DNA of 64,000 nucleotides from Streptomyces sp. NP160 (lineage in GTDB: Bacteria > Actinomycetota > Actinomycetes > Actinomycetales > Quadrisphaeraceae): the NCBI RefSeq assembly GCF_006335115.1, contig NZ_VDMJ01000002.1:118557-182556 (forward strand), given 5' to 3'. The translations under genes and the position numbers were made by a program. Position 1 is the first letter of the stretch, and every line of letters begins with the position of its first letter. Of this stretch, positions 33,362-42,400 are shown piece after piece. A model generated the notes under the pieces. It had not been told where the DNA came from. It made no database searches and saw nothing but the letters and a program-made list of their open reading frames with translations.

Positions 33362-33559
33362 GTGCTCCCGCAGTTCCCGCTCCCGTCCTGGCTCGACGGC
33401 TTCGGCTCCGCCGTGGGGCTCATGGCGCTCCTCGGGTGGGCGGGGTTCGCCGTCCTGGTGGTGGTCGGCGCGGTCGCCCTCAGGCGCGAGCTGGCCCGGC
33501 GCCGCAGGGTCGCCCTCGCCGACGCCCGAGCCGAGGCCGAGGCGCACGCGCAGCGATGA
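33362..33559 (+). CDS. Small single-TM protein with basic amphipathic tail
   Basis: 65 residues from GTG 33362, with GAGGAGG 9 bases upstream. One TM helix (LMALLGWAGFAVLVVVGAVAL) is followed by a long helical tail RRELARRRRVALADARAEAEAHAQR. A similar architecture, not clearly homologous, is seen in the 63-residue protein at 58727-58918. No family known. Confidence 0.6.
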   Translation: MLPQFPLPSWLDGFGSAVGLMALLGWAGFAVLVVVGAVALRRELARRRRVALADARAEAEAHAQR

Positions 33560-33619
33560 GTTCCTCGTCCACAGCCGGTCCCTGACAGCACCACCGGCAG
33601 CGGACCAGGAGGACGACCG

Positions 33620-33961
33620 ATGACGAAGTACCTGATCTCCTTCGACGACGGCTCGATGGACCACATCACCGACGACGAGCTGCCCGCGGTCAGCGAGGCG
33701 TCGCACGCGGTGGTCCGCGAGGCGCAGGCGGCGGGGGTGTGGGTGTTCGGCGGCGGCCTGCGGCGCCAGCGCCCGACCGTCGTGGGCACCGACGGGAGCA
33801 CGACCGACGGCGCCGAGCCGTTCAGCAAGGCGATGGTCGGCGGCTTCTGCGTGGTGGACGTGCCCACGCGCGCCGAGGCGCTGCAGTGGGCCGCGCGCAT
33901 CGCCGCCGGCTGCCGCTGCGCGCAGGAGGTCCGCGAGATCATGGACGACCCGGACGCATGA
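33620..33961 (+). CDS. YciI-like protein
   Basis: 113 residues from ATG 33620 with AGGAGG upstream. YCII-related fold: MTKYLISFDDGSMDHI, GVWVFGGGL, AMVGGFCVVDVPTRAEALQWAARIAAGCRCAQEVREI. The family shares the dimeric ferredoxin-like fold of muconolactone isomerase and often accompanies SigJ-type ECF factors; biochemical activity is mostly unknown. A catalytic His-Asp pair cannot be assigned with confidence here. Confidence 0.85.
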   Translation: MTKYLISFDDGSMDHITDDELPAVSEASHAVVREAQAAGVWVFGGGLRRQRPTVVGTDGSTTDGAEPFSKAMVGGFCVVDVPTRAEALQWAARIAAGCRCAQEVREIMDDPDA

Positions 33962-34051
33962 CGCGCGGTCCCTCGAGCGGCCCCAGGTCGACGACCGGCG
34001 AGCCGTCCAGCCGGTCCCCCGTCGGCAGACCGTCCGTGCCAGCCTGGGGCG

Positions 34052-34561
34052 GTGCCGGACGAGCCCCCCGTCGACCCCTTCGCCGTGCCGCTCGCCGACG
34101 AGCGCACCCAGCTCACCGCGTTCCTCGAGCACTACCGCTCCGCGGTCGAGGCGACGCTCGACGGCCTCGACGCCGAGCAGGTCCGCCGGCGGCTGGTCCC
34201 CTCGGCCACCACGCTGCTGGGGCTGCTCGCGCACGTCACGTGGATGCAGCGCGTGTGGTTCGAGGAGTGCATCGGAGGCACGCCCCGCACGGCCCTGGGC
34301 CTGGTCACCACCCCCGACGAGAGCTTCCAGCTGCACGACGGCGACACCGCCGCCTCCGTGCTCGAGGCGCACCGCGCGGCCTGCGCCACCGCACGCGCCG
34401 CGCTCGCGGAGCACGGCCTGGACGACGTCGTCACCGGGCACCGGGCCGGTCCCCGCACCGTGCGGTGGGTGCTCCTGCAGGTGCTGCGCGAGCTGGCGCA
34501 CCACTGCGGGCACGCCGACGTCCTGCGCGAGCAGGTGCTCGCGCAGGACCGGACCACCTGA
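34052..34561 (+). CDS. DinB/DUF664 family protein
   Basis: 169 residues from GTG 34052. Four-helix DinB-like protein: ERTQLTAFLEHYRSAVEATLDGL, TTLLGLLAHVTWMQRVWFEECIGG, and RELAHHCGHADVLREQV. The conserved His residues (LAHVTW and HHCGHADVL) would bind a metal. Relatives include bacillithiol- or mycothiol-dependent transferases; mycothiol-linked chemistry is therefore possible in an actinomycete, by inference only. Confidence 0.85.
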   Translation: MPDEPPVDPFAVPLADERTQLTAFLEHYRSAVEATLDGLDAEQVRRRLVPSATTLLGLLAHVTWMQRVWFEECIGGTPRTALGLVTTPDESFQLHDGDTAASVLEAHRAACATARAALAEHGLDDVVTGHRAGPRTVRWVLLQVLRELAHHCGHADVLREQVLAQDRTT

Positions 34562-34590
34562 CCCCGTCCCGCCGGACGCGCACGCAGCCG

Positions 34591-35100
34591 TCAGGCTGCG
34601 CGCAGGAGCACCGGGCGAGCGCTGACCCGGCTCAGCGGCAGCACCCACAGCGGGTCGTGGTCGCTGGCGGCCCCGCCCGGGGCCGCGGGGTCCCAGGCCG
34701 AGCCGGCCGGGTCCTGCAGCGTGCGCAGGTGGACGTCGCCGCCGGACGTGCTCGTCAGCGCGTAGACCCAGAAGCACTCGCCCAGCGAACCCGCCACCAG
34801 CAGGTCGGAGTGGCGCGCCCTCAGCGACGGCTGGTGGGCCGAGAGCAGCTGCACCTCGATGAGGCGCTCCGGAGCACCGTCCGGGCCGAAGCTGAGGTAG
34901 CGGCGCCGCGACCAGTACCGCGTGCCGCTGGGGACCGCGGGGCCCCAGGCGCTGCGGGCCCTGAGCACCGCCTCGCTGTCGAGGTCGTCCCAGGCCGCCA
35001 GCGAGGGGTCGACCAGGCGGCGGCCCTGCTGCGCCTCCCAGCGCCGCAGGACGGCGAGGGGGTCGGCGCGCTCGACCGGCGAGCCTCCCTCAGGTGTCAC
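34591..35100 (-). CDS. Hypothetical protein
   Basis: 169 residues. Soluble, Trp- and Arg-rich: PLAVLRRWEAQQGRRLVDPSLAAWDDL, TRYWSRRRYLSFGPDGAPERLIEVQLLSAHQPSLRARHSDLLVAGSLGECFWVYAL. The IEVQL..HQPSLRARHSDLLVAGS...FWVY arrangement vaguely resembles DUF3883/restriction-like folds, but I do not claim it. Its start lies 87 bp from the neighbouring HD gene's stop; both are on the minus strand and may form one transcript. Confidence 0.55.
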   Translation of the reverse strand: MTPEGGSPVERADPLAVLRRWEAQQGRRLVDPSLAAWDDLDSEAVLRARSAWGPAVPSGTRYWSRRRYLSFGPDGAPERLIEVQLLSAHQPSLRARHSDLLVAGSLGECFWVYALTSTSGGDVHLRTLQDPAGSAWDPAAPGGAASDHDPLWVLPLSRVSARPVLLRAA

Positions 35101-35187
35101 ACCTGCATCGTGCGGGCCCCACCTGCCGGCCGCCTGCGGAAGCGCTGGATGTTCACCGGGCCGAAACTTCCGCCCGGCGCGTCGCCG

Positions 35188-35934
35188 TCAGCCGGCGCTG
35201 GTCCGCGCGGCGCGGGCGAGGAGCAGCCGGTCCTCGGTGGCCCGCACCGCCCCGATGAGCAGCGGACCGCGCTGGGCGTGGCAGCGCACCTGCGCGCTGG
35301 TGGGACCGTGGCGCTCGAGCACCTCGGCGATGCGCTCGTGCACGGTGACCCGCCGGCCGTCCGGAGCGGTGGTCTGGTCCGCCCAGGTCAGGGCGTCGGC
35401 CACCGGGCCCGACCAGTACCCGGGCCTGCTGAAGGGGTCCAGGAGGTGGCCCAGCTGGCGGACGCCGGCCACCAGGCGCGCTCCCGAGTGGTGGGCGACC
35501 AGGCCCACCAGAGCCGGGGGCCAGAGGCTGCGCTGCAGGTGCAGCGCCCCGTCGACGGGGTGGAACCCGGTCTGCACCAGCGCCGGCGCGTAGCCGACGT
35601 CGTGCAGCCACGCGGCGGCGAGCAGCAGGTTCACCTGCTCCGGAGCCACCGCGGCCGCGCCTTCGGCGGCGCGCTCGGCCACGGCCTGCGTGTGGCGCCA
35701 GCGGCGCCCGTCGTCGTCGACGGTGGCCAGGAGGCGGGCGGCCAGCTCGCGGGCCTGCTCGACCAGCTCGTCCTCGAGGGCCACGGTGTGCAGCTCCCCG
35801 CCGGACCGCGCCGCACCCGCGGGGGCGCTGCCGGAGGCGAGGGCGTCTCGCGAGCGGTCCGCGGTGCGCGGTGCCCGCGCGACGGGACGCAGGGGTGACC
35901 ACGCGGTGAACGCGGAGAGGCCTGCGGTCGACAT
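35188..35934 (-). CDS. HD-domain phosphohydrolase-like protein
   Basis: 248 residues from ATG 35934. After about 50 disordered residues comes an HD domain: RWRHTQAVAERA (first His), LLLAAAWLHDVGYAP (HD pair), VGLVAHHSGAR, and a late DALTWADQTTAPDG with the second Asp. Metal ligands are thus complete. Such proteins hydrolyse nucleotides, often second messengers; the substrate is unknown. No fused sensor. Confidence 0.82.
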   Translation of the reverse strand: MSTAGLSAFTAWSPLRPVARAPRTADRSRDALASGSAPAGAARSGGELHTVALEDELVEQARELAARLLATVDDDGRRWRHTQAVAERAAEGAAAVAPEQVNLLLAAAWLHDVGYAPALVQTGFHPVDGALHLQRSLWPPALVGLVAHHSGARLVAGVRQLGHLLDPFSRPGYWSGPVADALTWADQTTAPDGRRVTVHERIAEVLERHGPTSAQVRCHAQRGPLLIGAVRATEDRLLLARAARTSAG

Positions 35935-36124
35935 GGTCACCAACGTAGTCGCTCGCGCGGGGGGCCGGTGCGCCCGACGCAGGCGTCGTCGACGCCCGGC
36001 CACGTGGTGGACCGCCCTGGTCACCGCGCGTCAGGAACGCGTGCGTCCGGCGACGTCCCGCCCACCCGGATCAGCCTCCGGAGCGGGCTTCCTCCCCGGC
36101 GCAGGCGCGCCTACGCTCCGGCGC

Positions 36125-36586
36125 GTGGTCTGGCCAGCCCTGCACATCAGCCGGTCCGTCGAGGCGCCGCCGCAGCGCGTGGTGGCGCTCGCCGGGGACC
36201 CCGCCCAGCTGCCCCGCTGGGCCGCCGGCCTGGCCACCGGGATCCGCGAGGAGGACGGGCGGTGGTTCACCGACTCGCCCGCGGGACCGGTGGAGGTCGC
36301 CTTCACGGGGCCGCTGGAGGCCGGCGTCCTCGACCACGACGTGACGCTGCCCGACGGCACCGTGGTGCACAACCCCCTGCGCGTGCTCGCCAACGACTCC
36401 GGCAGCGAGGTGGTGTTCACCCTCTTCCACCGCACCGGCGTGACGGAGGAGGAGCTCCGCGCCGACGCCGAGCTCGTCCGGGCGGACCTCGACAGGCTCG
36501 CCGCGCTGCTGGAGGACGACGGCGGCCCGGGCACGGCGGCGCGCGGCACCTCGCGGAGCAGCGCGGCTGACCGCCGCAGCCCCTGA
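36125..36586 (+). CDS. SRPBCC-fold protein
   Basis: 153 residues from GTG 36125. Typical START/SRPBCC beginning LHISRSVEAPPQRVVALAGDPAQLPRWAAGLATGIREEDGRW, then GPVEVAFTGPLEAGVLDHDVTLPDG and a C-terminal helix. The fold binds hydrophobic ligands; no specific function is visible. Ends just before a 25-bp tandem array. Confidence 0.75.
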   Translation: MVWPALHISRSVEAPPQRVVALAGDPAQLPRWAAGLATGIREEDGRWFTDSPAGPVEVAFTGPLEAGVLDHDVTLPDGTVVHNPLRVLANDSGSEVVFTLFHRTGVTEEELRADAELVRADLDRLAALLEDDGGPGTAARGTSRSSAADRRSP

Positions 36587-36590
36587 CCTC

Positions 36591-36723
36591 CGGTGCTCAG
36601 CGCACCCAGGGCTAGCGGTGCTCAGCGCACCCAGGGCTCGCGGTGCTCAGCGCACCCAGGGCTCGCGGTGCTCAGCGCACCCAGGGCTCGCGGTGCTCAG
36701 CGCACCCAGGGCTCGCGGTGCTC
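36591..36723. repeat. 25-bp tandem repeat array, five copies plus 8 bp
   Basis: Units of cggtgctcagcgcaccc plus agggctcg at 36591, 36616, 36641, 36666 and 36691, almost identical; the first copy has one substitution (gctag for gctcg). The fifth copy is the 3' end of the minus-strand gene, including its TGA, so four downstream copies duplicate the gene's terminus. Confidence 0.9.
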
Positions 36724-37803
36724 GCGGGGGTCGACCCACGCCGGGGAGCTGCGGCGGCCACGCGCCGGACGGACCGCGTGGAGGGCCTCGTACTCGTCCC
36801 AGGCCACAGCCGGTCGGGGAAGGCCACGGCGCTGCAGGTAGCGCTGCGCCGTGGCCCGGGACCGGCGGGCGAAGGCGAGCACGCCCAGCGGCGAGGTGGG
36901 GAACTCCCCCGCCAGCCGCTCCGGGGTGAACCGCCACCCGTCACCGGTGCGCCGGACGGTGCCCCAGGCGCCGGTGACGCGCTGGTTCCACAGCAGCTCG
37001 TCGTGGGAGTGGGCGAGCAGTGTGGCGGGACCCTCCTGCACGTCCTCGTCCTGCGGGACGGTGATGACCAGACCCCCTCCGGCGCCCCCGCCGGCGGGTC
37101 CCTCGGGCAGGAGCACGCGGACCGAGCGGGGCGCCCCGTCGGGACGCGGCCACGACAGCACAGCCGTGCGGTGGCCGTCGCGGACCAGGACGGCGCGCAG
37201 CTGCTCCTCGGGCGTGCCACCGCGCCGGCGCCTCGAGCGCGTCCGGCGGGTCCCCGGCGCCACCGGAGCGGACGCGGACGCGACGGGGAGGGCGGGCCGC
37301 ACCTCCACGGTGTCGGGCACCACCGTGATGACCAGGCGCAGGTAGTACCAGCCCATGAGGCGGCGCAGCGGGCGGGCGCTGTTCGACTCCCCGGCGGGCT
37401 GGCGCACGAACAGCCGCCGCCAGTACTCCTCCAGCCCGCGCGGGTCGGCGTGGACGACGTCGGGGCACGTCGCCCGTCCCGTGACGAGCACCTGCGGCGC
37501 GCCGGGGTCGGCCGACCCCGTCGCGTCGGAGAAGAGGAGGCAGACCCTGCCGTCCCGGCGGACGTTGAGCGCCTTGACCGGCAGGCCGATGGACGTCGTG
37601 ACCGTCAGGTGCCCCGTCGTCGGGTCGGGCAGCACCACCACCGGCCAGGCGACGGGGGTGCCGGACCTGTCGAGCGTGGCCATCTCGGCGGTGAGGTGGG
37701 CGTCCACCGCCGCGAACGCCCGCGCCGTCCACGGCGCGGGGAGCCCGGGCCCCCGGTCCCCAGGGGCAGGGACAGCAGCGGTCCCGACCGCGGTCGCGCT
37801 CAT
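36697..37803 (-). CDS. Pyridoxamine-phosphate-oxidase-like flavin-binding protein
   Basis: 368 residues from ATG 37803, overlapping the upstream oxidase stop by 4 bp (ATGA). The N-terminal half is a split beta-barrel: MATLDRSGTPVAWPVVVLPDPTTGHLTVTTSIGLPVKALNVRRDGRVCLLFSD, VLVTGRATC, as in PNPOx-like FMN/F420-binding proteins. The second half (about 190-360) is less familiar, with a basic RRTRSRRRRGG linker. The last residues REPWVR are encoded by the first unit of a tandem repeat. It likely acts with the FAD oxidase. Confidence 0.75.
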   Translation of the reverse strand: MSATAVGTAAVPAPGDRGPGLPAPWTARAFAAVDAHLTAEMATLDRSGTPVAWPVVVLPDPTTGHLTVTTSIGLPVKALNVRRDGRVCLLFSDATGSADPGAPQVLVTGRATCPDVVHADPRGLEEYWRRLFVRQPAGESNSARPLRRLMGWYYLRLVITVVPDTVEVRPALPVASASAPVAPGTRRTRSRRRRGGTPEEQLRAVLVRDGHRTAVLSWPRPDGAPRSVRVLLPEGPAGGGAGGGLVITVPQDEDVQEGPATLLAHSHDELLWNQRVTGAWGTVRRTGDGWRFTPERLAGEFPTSPLGVLAFARRSRATAQRYLQRRGLPRPAVAWDEYEALHAVRPARGRRSSPAWVDPREHREPWVR

Positions 37804-39296
37804 CGCTGGGCCTGCGCGTCCACGGCGCCCGCGGAGGACCCGGCCGGGGTCACCGGGTGTGCCGCGGCGACGAGGCCGGCGGCGTCGTAGCGCTCCCTGA
37901 GCGCCTGCAGCCGCCGCCAGGCCCGGGGCGTGTGGGCCCGGGCGGCGTCGGCGGGCTCCTCGACGAAGTTGGGGTAGGCCGCGCCGCTGGCCCAGGGCGC
38001 CACCGCCTCGACCAGCCGCGTCGCGCTCGCGTGCCCGGCGCGCCGGACCTCGTCGTCGAGCGCGAGGCCACCGCCGAAGACGAGGAAGGCTCCCCGCAGG
38101 TGCGACAGCGCCGCGTCCGGGGAGGGGTCGGCGAGGCGCCCCCCGAGCTGGCGCACCTCGGCGGCCAGGAGCGCGGTGCCCGAGCCGGGTCCCGCGGCGT
38201 CGAGGAAGGCGCGGGCGGCCTCCGGCGGGAAGGCGTCGACGAGCGCCGAGCGGCTCACCGCGGGGGTGGGGCCCTCGGGGTCCATGTGCAGGCGGGTCAG
38301 CGCGGCCACCGGGACCTCGGCGAAGGTGTCGACCTCCGGCCCCAGGGCGCGCAGCGGCGCGAGGACGCGCGCGGCGTGCTCGGGCCCGCTGAGCCCGGCG
38401 CCGGGCAGCACCGCGCCGTCGACCACCACGAGGTGTCGCCCGCGGAAGGGCTCGGGCACGCTCGGAAGCGGCGGCAGCCGGAGCAGCCTGAACGACGTCG
38501 TCACCTCGCGGGGCGCGTCGGCGGCCCAGGCGGCCCACGCCGGGAGCAGCTCCTCGGCGCGCGCGGCGTCCCACACGAGCAGGCCCGCCACCGCGGTGGC
38601 GAAGGGGAACGCCCTCACCGTCATGCGCGTGACGACGCCGAAGCCACCGCCTCCGCGCAGCGCCCACAGCAGGTCGGCGTCCTCGCCGTCACCGTCGCCC
38701 GCGACGACCACGGACCCGTCGGGCAGCACGACCTCGGCGGACACGACGCTGTGCGCGGCCATCCCCAGGGAGCGGGCGTACCAGCCGATGCCCCCGCCCA
38801 GGCAGTAGCCCACCACCCCGACGTCCGGGGAGGAGCCGTGCAGCACCGCCAGGCCGTGGGCGGCGGCGGCGGTGACGGCCTCGTCCCACAGCGTGCCGGC
38901 GCCGACCGTCACGGTGAGCGCCTCCGGGTCGACGACGACGCCGGTCAGCGCCGAGGTGCGCAGCAGGACCGCGTCGCGCAGGTCGTCCAGCGCCCCGGCG
39001 CAGTGCCCGGTGCCCTGCGGCGCCAGACGAAGCCCCAGGGACCGCACCGCCCGCACCACCGCGGCGACCTCCTCCGTGGAGGCGGGGTGCACGACCGCGG
39101 CGGGGTGCTGGTCGACGCTGAGGTTCCACGGGCGGCGGGCGTCGTCGTAGCGCTCGTCGCCGGGCAGGTGCACCGCGCCGGCGCACAGCCCCCGCAGGAC
39201 CTCGAGACCGTCACGAGCGCTCGCAGGGGTGACGGGGGCAGCAGGGGCAGCAGGGGCGGCAGGGCTGGCAGCGGTGACGGTGGCGGTGGCGGTCAC
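37800..39296 (-). CDS. FAD-linked oxidase (berberine-bridge/PCMH type)
   Basis: 498 residues from GTG 39296 with GAGGAG upstream. PCMH FAD domain: HPAAVVHPASTEEVAAVVRAVRSLGLRLAPQGTGHCAGALDDL with the His that can bind FAD covalently, then VGYCLGGGIGWYARSLGMA, and a BBE-like end with YPNFVEEPADAARAHTPRAWRRLQALRERYDAAG. Such enzymes oxidise sugars, alkaloids or hydroxy-steroid-like molecules with O2. The PNPOx-like protein is coupled downstream. The promoter region upstream carries SARP-type phased repeats. Confidence 0.88.
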   Translation of the reverse strand: MTATATVTAASPAAPAAPAAPVTPASARDGLEVLRGLCAGAVHLPGDERYDDARRPWNLSVDQHPAAVVHPASTEEVAAVVRAVRSLGLRLAPQGTGHCAGALDDLRDAVLLRTSALTGVVVDPEALTVTVGAGTLWDEAVTAAAAHGLAVLHGSSPDVGVVGYCLGGGIGWYARSLGMAAHSVVSAEVVLPDGSVVVAGDGDGEDADLLWALRGGGGFGVVTRMTVRAFPFATAVAGLLVWDAARAEELLPAWAAWAADAPREVTTSFRLLRLPPLPSVPEPFRGRHLVVVDGAVLPGAGLSGPEHAARVLAPLRALGPEVDTFAEVPVAALTRLHMDPEGPTPAVSRSALVDAFPPEAARAFLDAAGPGSGTALLAAEVRQLGGRLADPSPDAALSHLRGAFLVFGGGLALDDEVRRAGHASATRLVEAVAPWASGAAYPNFVEEPADAARAHTPRAWRRLQALRERYDAAGLVAAAHPVTPAGSSAGAVDAQAQR

Positions 39297-39350
39297 GGAG
39301 GGCTCCTCGGGCGGGGGGCGGGCTGGTGCCCCGACGCTCTCGACCGGGCG

Positions 39351-39379
39351 TTGCAGCGGCCTTGCGGAACCGTTGCAGC
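39351..39379. promoter_or_regulatory. Three heptamers at 11-bp spacing, candidate SARP binding site
   Basis: TTGCAGC at 39351-39357, TTGCGGA at 39362-39368, TTGCAGC at 39373-39379 form direct repeats with exact 11-bp period, 55-83 bp upstream of the FAD-oxidase start. SARP (BTAD) activators bind such direct repeats of about one helical turn. Confidence 0.55.
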
Positions 39380-39422
39380 CGGCGTGCGGGGACCGGCCCG
39401 GCCAGACCGCCGGGCGCTGCGC

Positions 39423-42400
39423 TCAGCGCGGCAGGACGGCGGCCAGCTCGTCGTCGGCCTCCACCCGCAGCGCCTTCCTGACCTGCTCCAGCAGTCCGCG
39501 CACGGCCGCCGGGGTGAGGAAGAGCGCCGCGGCGATGCCGTTGACGTCCACCCCCTCGGCGCGCAGCTGTGCCACGCGCTGCTCGGTGGACGACAGGCGG
39601 CGGTGGCTGCGAGGGCGCGGCAGCGCGGCGCCCGCCGGAGGGGGTGAGCCGGCACCCAGGAGGGAGCGGAGCTCGTCGAGCAGCGCCTCCGCGCCGCAGT
39701 CCTCCGCGAGCTCGAGCGCCGACCAGCGCAGCGCCGCAGCCTCCTGCGGGTCGCGGGACCCGACCACCGCGGCCAGCGCCGCCTGCGCGCGGGCCAGCTC
39801 CAGGCGGGCCGAGCTGGGGGTGAGCACGGCGACCGCCCGGCGCAGCAGCGCCTCGCGGCCGTCCTCGTCGTCGTCCCCGACGTGGTCGGACGGGGGACGG
39901 GTCTCGGCGAGCAGCCGCAGCGCCTGCCCCTCGCAGCGCACCGACGCGCACGCCCGGGCCAGGGCCAGCTCCTCCTCGAGCACGGCGGCGGCCTCCTCGC
40001 GGCGGTCGAGGGCCAGCAGCGCGCGGGCCCGCAGCGGGCGCCAGCCGTACCAGCCCGGCACCGTGACGGGGGGCCGCTCGGCGAGCGGGGCGAGCAGCGC
40101 CAGCGCCTCGGCCGCGCGCCCCTGCGCGAGGAGCACCGCCGCCTCGGCCTCGGTGCGGAAGTGCGTGCCGTCGCCCATCCGTGCGCCGTGCTGCGTGGAC
40201 ACCAGCAGCTCGTGCGCCCGCTGCACGCGACCGCGGTCCAGCTCGACCCCCACGAGGAAGGCCTCGCCGTAGGTCATGCCGATGGCGCGCGGCGCCCAGC
40301 GCGTCCCGACCTCGTCGTGGGTGGTCAGCAGGTGCTCGGCCTCGCGCAGGTCACCGGCGGACCAGCGGGCGCGGCCCCGCCAGAGGAGCACACCCATGGC
40401 GGAGATGACCGACCCCTGCGCGCGGGCCCGCTCGAGGGCGGCGTCCCACACGGCGTCGACGTCCTCACCGAGCAGCTCCAGCGCGAGCACGGCGACGACC
40501 CAGAGCAGGCCGGGGTCCGCGGCGGTGAGCACGTCGCCCTCGAGGGCCCAGCGGCACAGCTGCGCGCAGCGGGCCGGGTCGGCCGCGGTGACGTAGAGCT
40601 CCCAGGCGACGGCCACCGCGAGCATGCGCGCGCCGGGTCCCCCGCCGACCGGTGCGGGCAGCGGCTCCCCGGACCACGCCGCCTCGTAGCCGTGCATGAA
40701 GGAGGCGATGCGCGCGAGGGCCTCCAGCGCCTGCCGCTCGTCGCGCAGCTCCTCCGCCTCGTCCTCGGGGACGGCGTCGCGCTCAGCGCGCGCCACCTCC
40801 ACCGCCTGGCCCCGCGGACCCGCCATGACGAGGGAGAACACCAGCTGGACGGCGGTGCGGGCGCGCTCGGCGGGGTCTCGGGCGCCCTCGAGCGCCTGGC
40901 CCAGGTGCGCGATGGCGGCGGGGCCGTCAGTCAGCTGCTCCAGGCTGCCCACCTCCAGCAGCGCGGCCGTGCGCTCCGGTCCCTCGGGCAGCTCCTCCAG
41001 GGCCCGCACCAGGTAGACCACCGCGCTCTCCGGCGCGCCACGGTCGGCCGCGACCCGCGCGGCGCGGCGCAGCACGGCGGCGTAGCCGGGGCTCCCGTGC
41101 GCGGGTGCGAGGAGCAGGTGGGCGGCCACCTCCTCGACGTCGGCGCCGTGGGAGCCCAGGGCCCGTGCGGCGGCCTCGTGCGCCAGCGCCCGCTCCCCGG
41201 CGGGGACGCCCCGGTAGACCGCCTCGCGCACCAGCGGGTGCACGAAGGCCAGGGGGTGGCCCTCGCGCAGGATCTCGGCCGCGGCCAGCGCGTCGGCGGC
41301 CAGGGCCGCCTCGCGCAGCTCGAGCCCGGCCAGGGCCGCCGCCGCGGCGAGGGGCCTGTCGTCCCCGAGGACGGCGACGGCGCGGGCGAGCCGCCCGCAC
41401 TCCGGCGCCAGGCGCGACAGGCGCAGCAGCACGACACCGGCCACGGCCCGTGACCCGATCGCCACGACGCGGTCGGCGTGGGCGGGGTCCGGGCGGGCGC
41501 CGTCGGCCTCCAGCGCGCGCAGCACCTGCCGCAGGAGCAGCGGGTTGCCGCCGGTGCTGCGCTGGCAGGCCCGCGTGAACAGGGGGTCGGGCTCACCGAG
41601 GCGCTCGCGCACCACCTCGGCGACGGCCGCTGCGCTCAGCGGCGCGGGGCGCAGCACGGTGGTGCTGGGTCCGGCGGCGACCTCGGCGACCAGCGGCGCA
41701 CCCGGTCCGGGCTCGCCGGTGCGCACGGCGGCGACCAGCAGCACGGGCAGGCCCTCGAGCCGGTGGGCCAGGTGCGCCAGGAAGCGCACCGAGGAGGTGT
41801 CGGCCCACTGCAGGTCGTCGACGAGGAGCACCAGCGGAGAGCGCGAGGCGAGGGAGACGACCAGCCAGTACAGGGCGTGCAGGGCGCCGAAGGCGCCCTC
41901 ACCGGCCTGCGGGAGCTGCTGGGGGTCGTGGTCGAGGGGGGCGCCGAAGACGGAGGCCGCCCCGGCCGCCGGGCCCTGCAGCAGGCTGGCGCGCTCGCCG
42001 GGGTCGAGCAGCTGCGGCTCCAGGAGCTGGCGCACCACGCCGAAGGCGAAGGCCTGCTCCAGGGCGCTGGCGCGGGCGCTCAGCACGGCGGCGCCGGACG
42101 CCGCTGCGAGCCTGCGCGCCTCGTCCAGGAGCCGCGACTTGCCGATGCCGGCCGGCCCCTCCACGAGGACCGTCCCGCCGCGCGCCTCGAGGGCGTCCCC
42201 GAGGGCCGTGAGCAGCTGGGACACCTCGGCGTCGCGCTCGGCGAGGAGCGCGACCCGCGCGGCCGCTGCGGGCGGCGGCGCCGCGGCGACCGGCGACGCC
42301 GCTGCGACAGCGGACGACGGGACGGAGGTGGCGACCGGGGGCGCCAGCCGGGGGTCCTGCGCGAGGACCGCCGCCTCCAGCTCGCGCAGCGCCGGGCTGG

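Noticed and set aside
36591..36723. CRISPR-like array
   Set aside because: Copies are directly adjacent with no spacers and derive from the 3' end of a gene; no cas genes.
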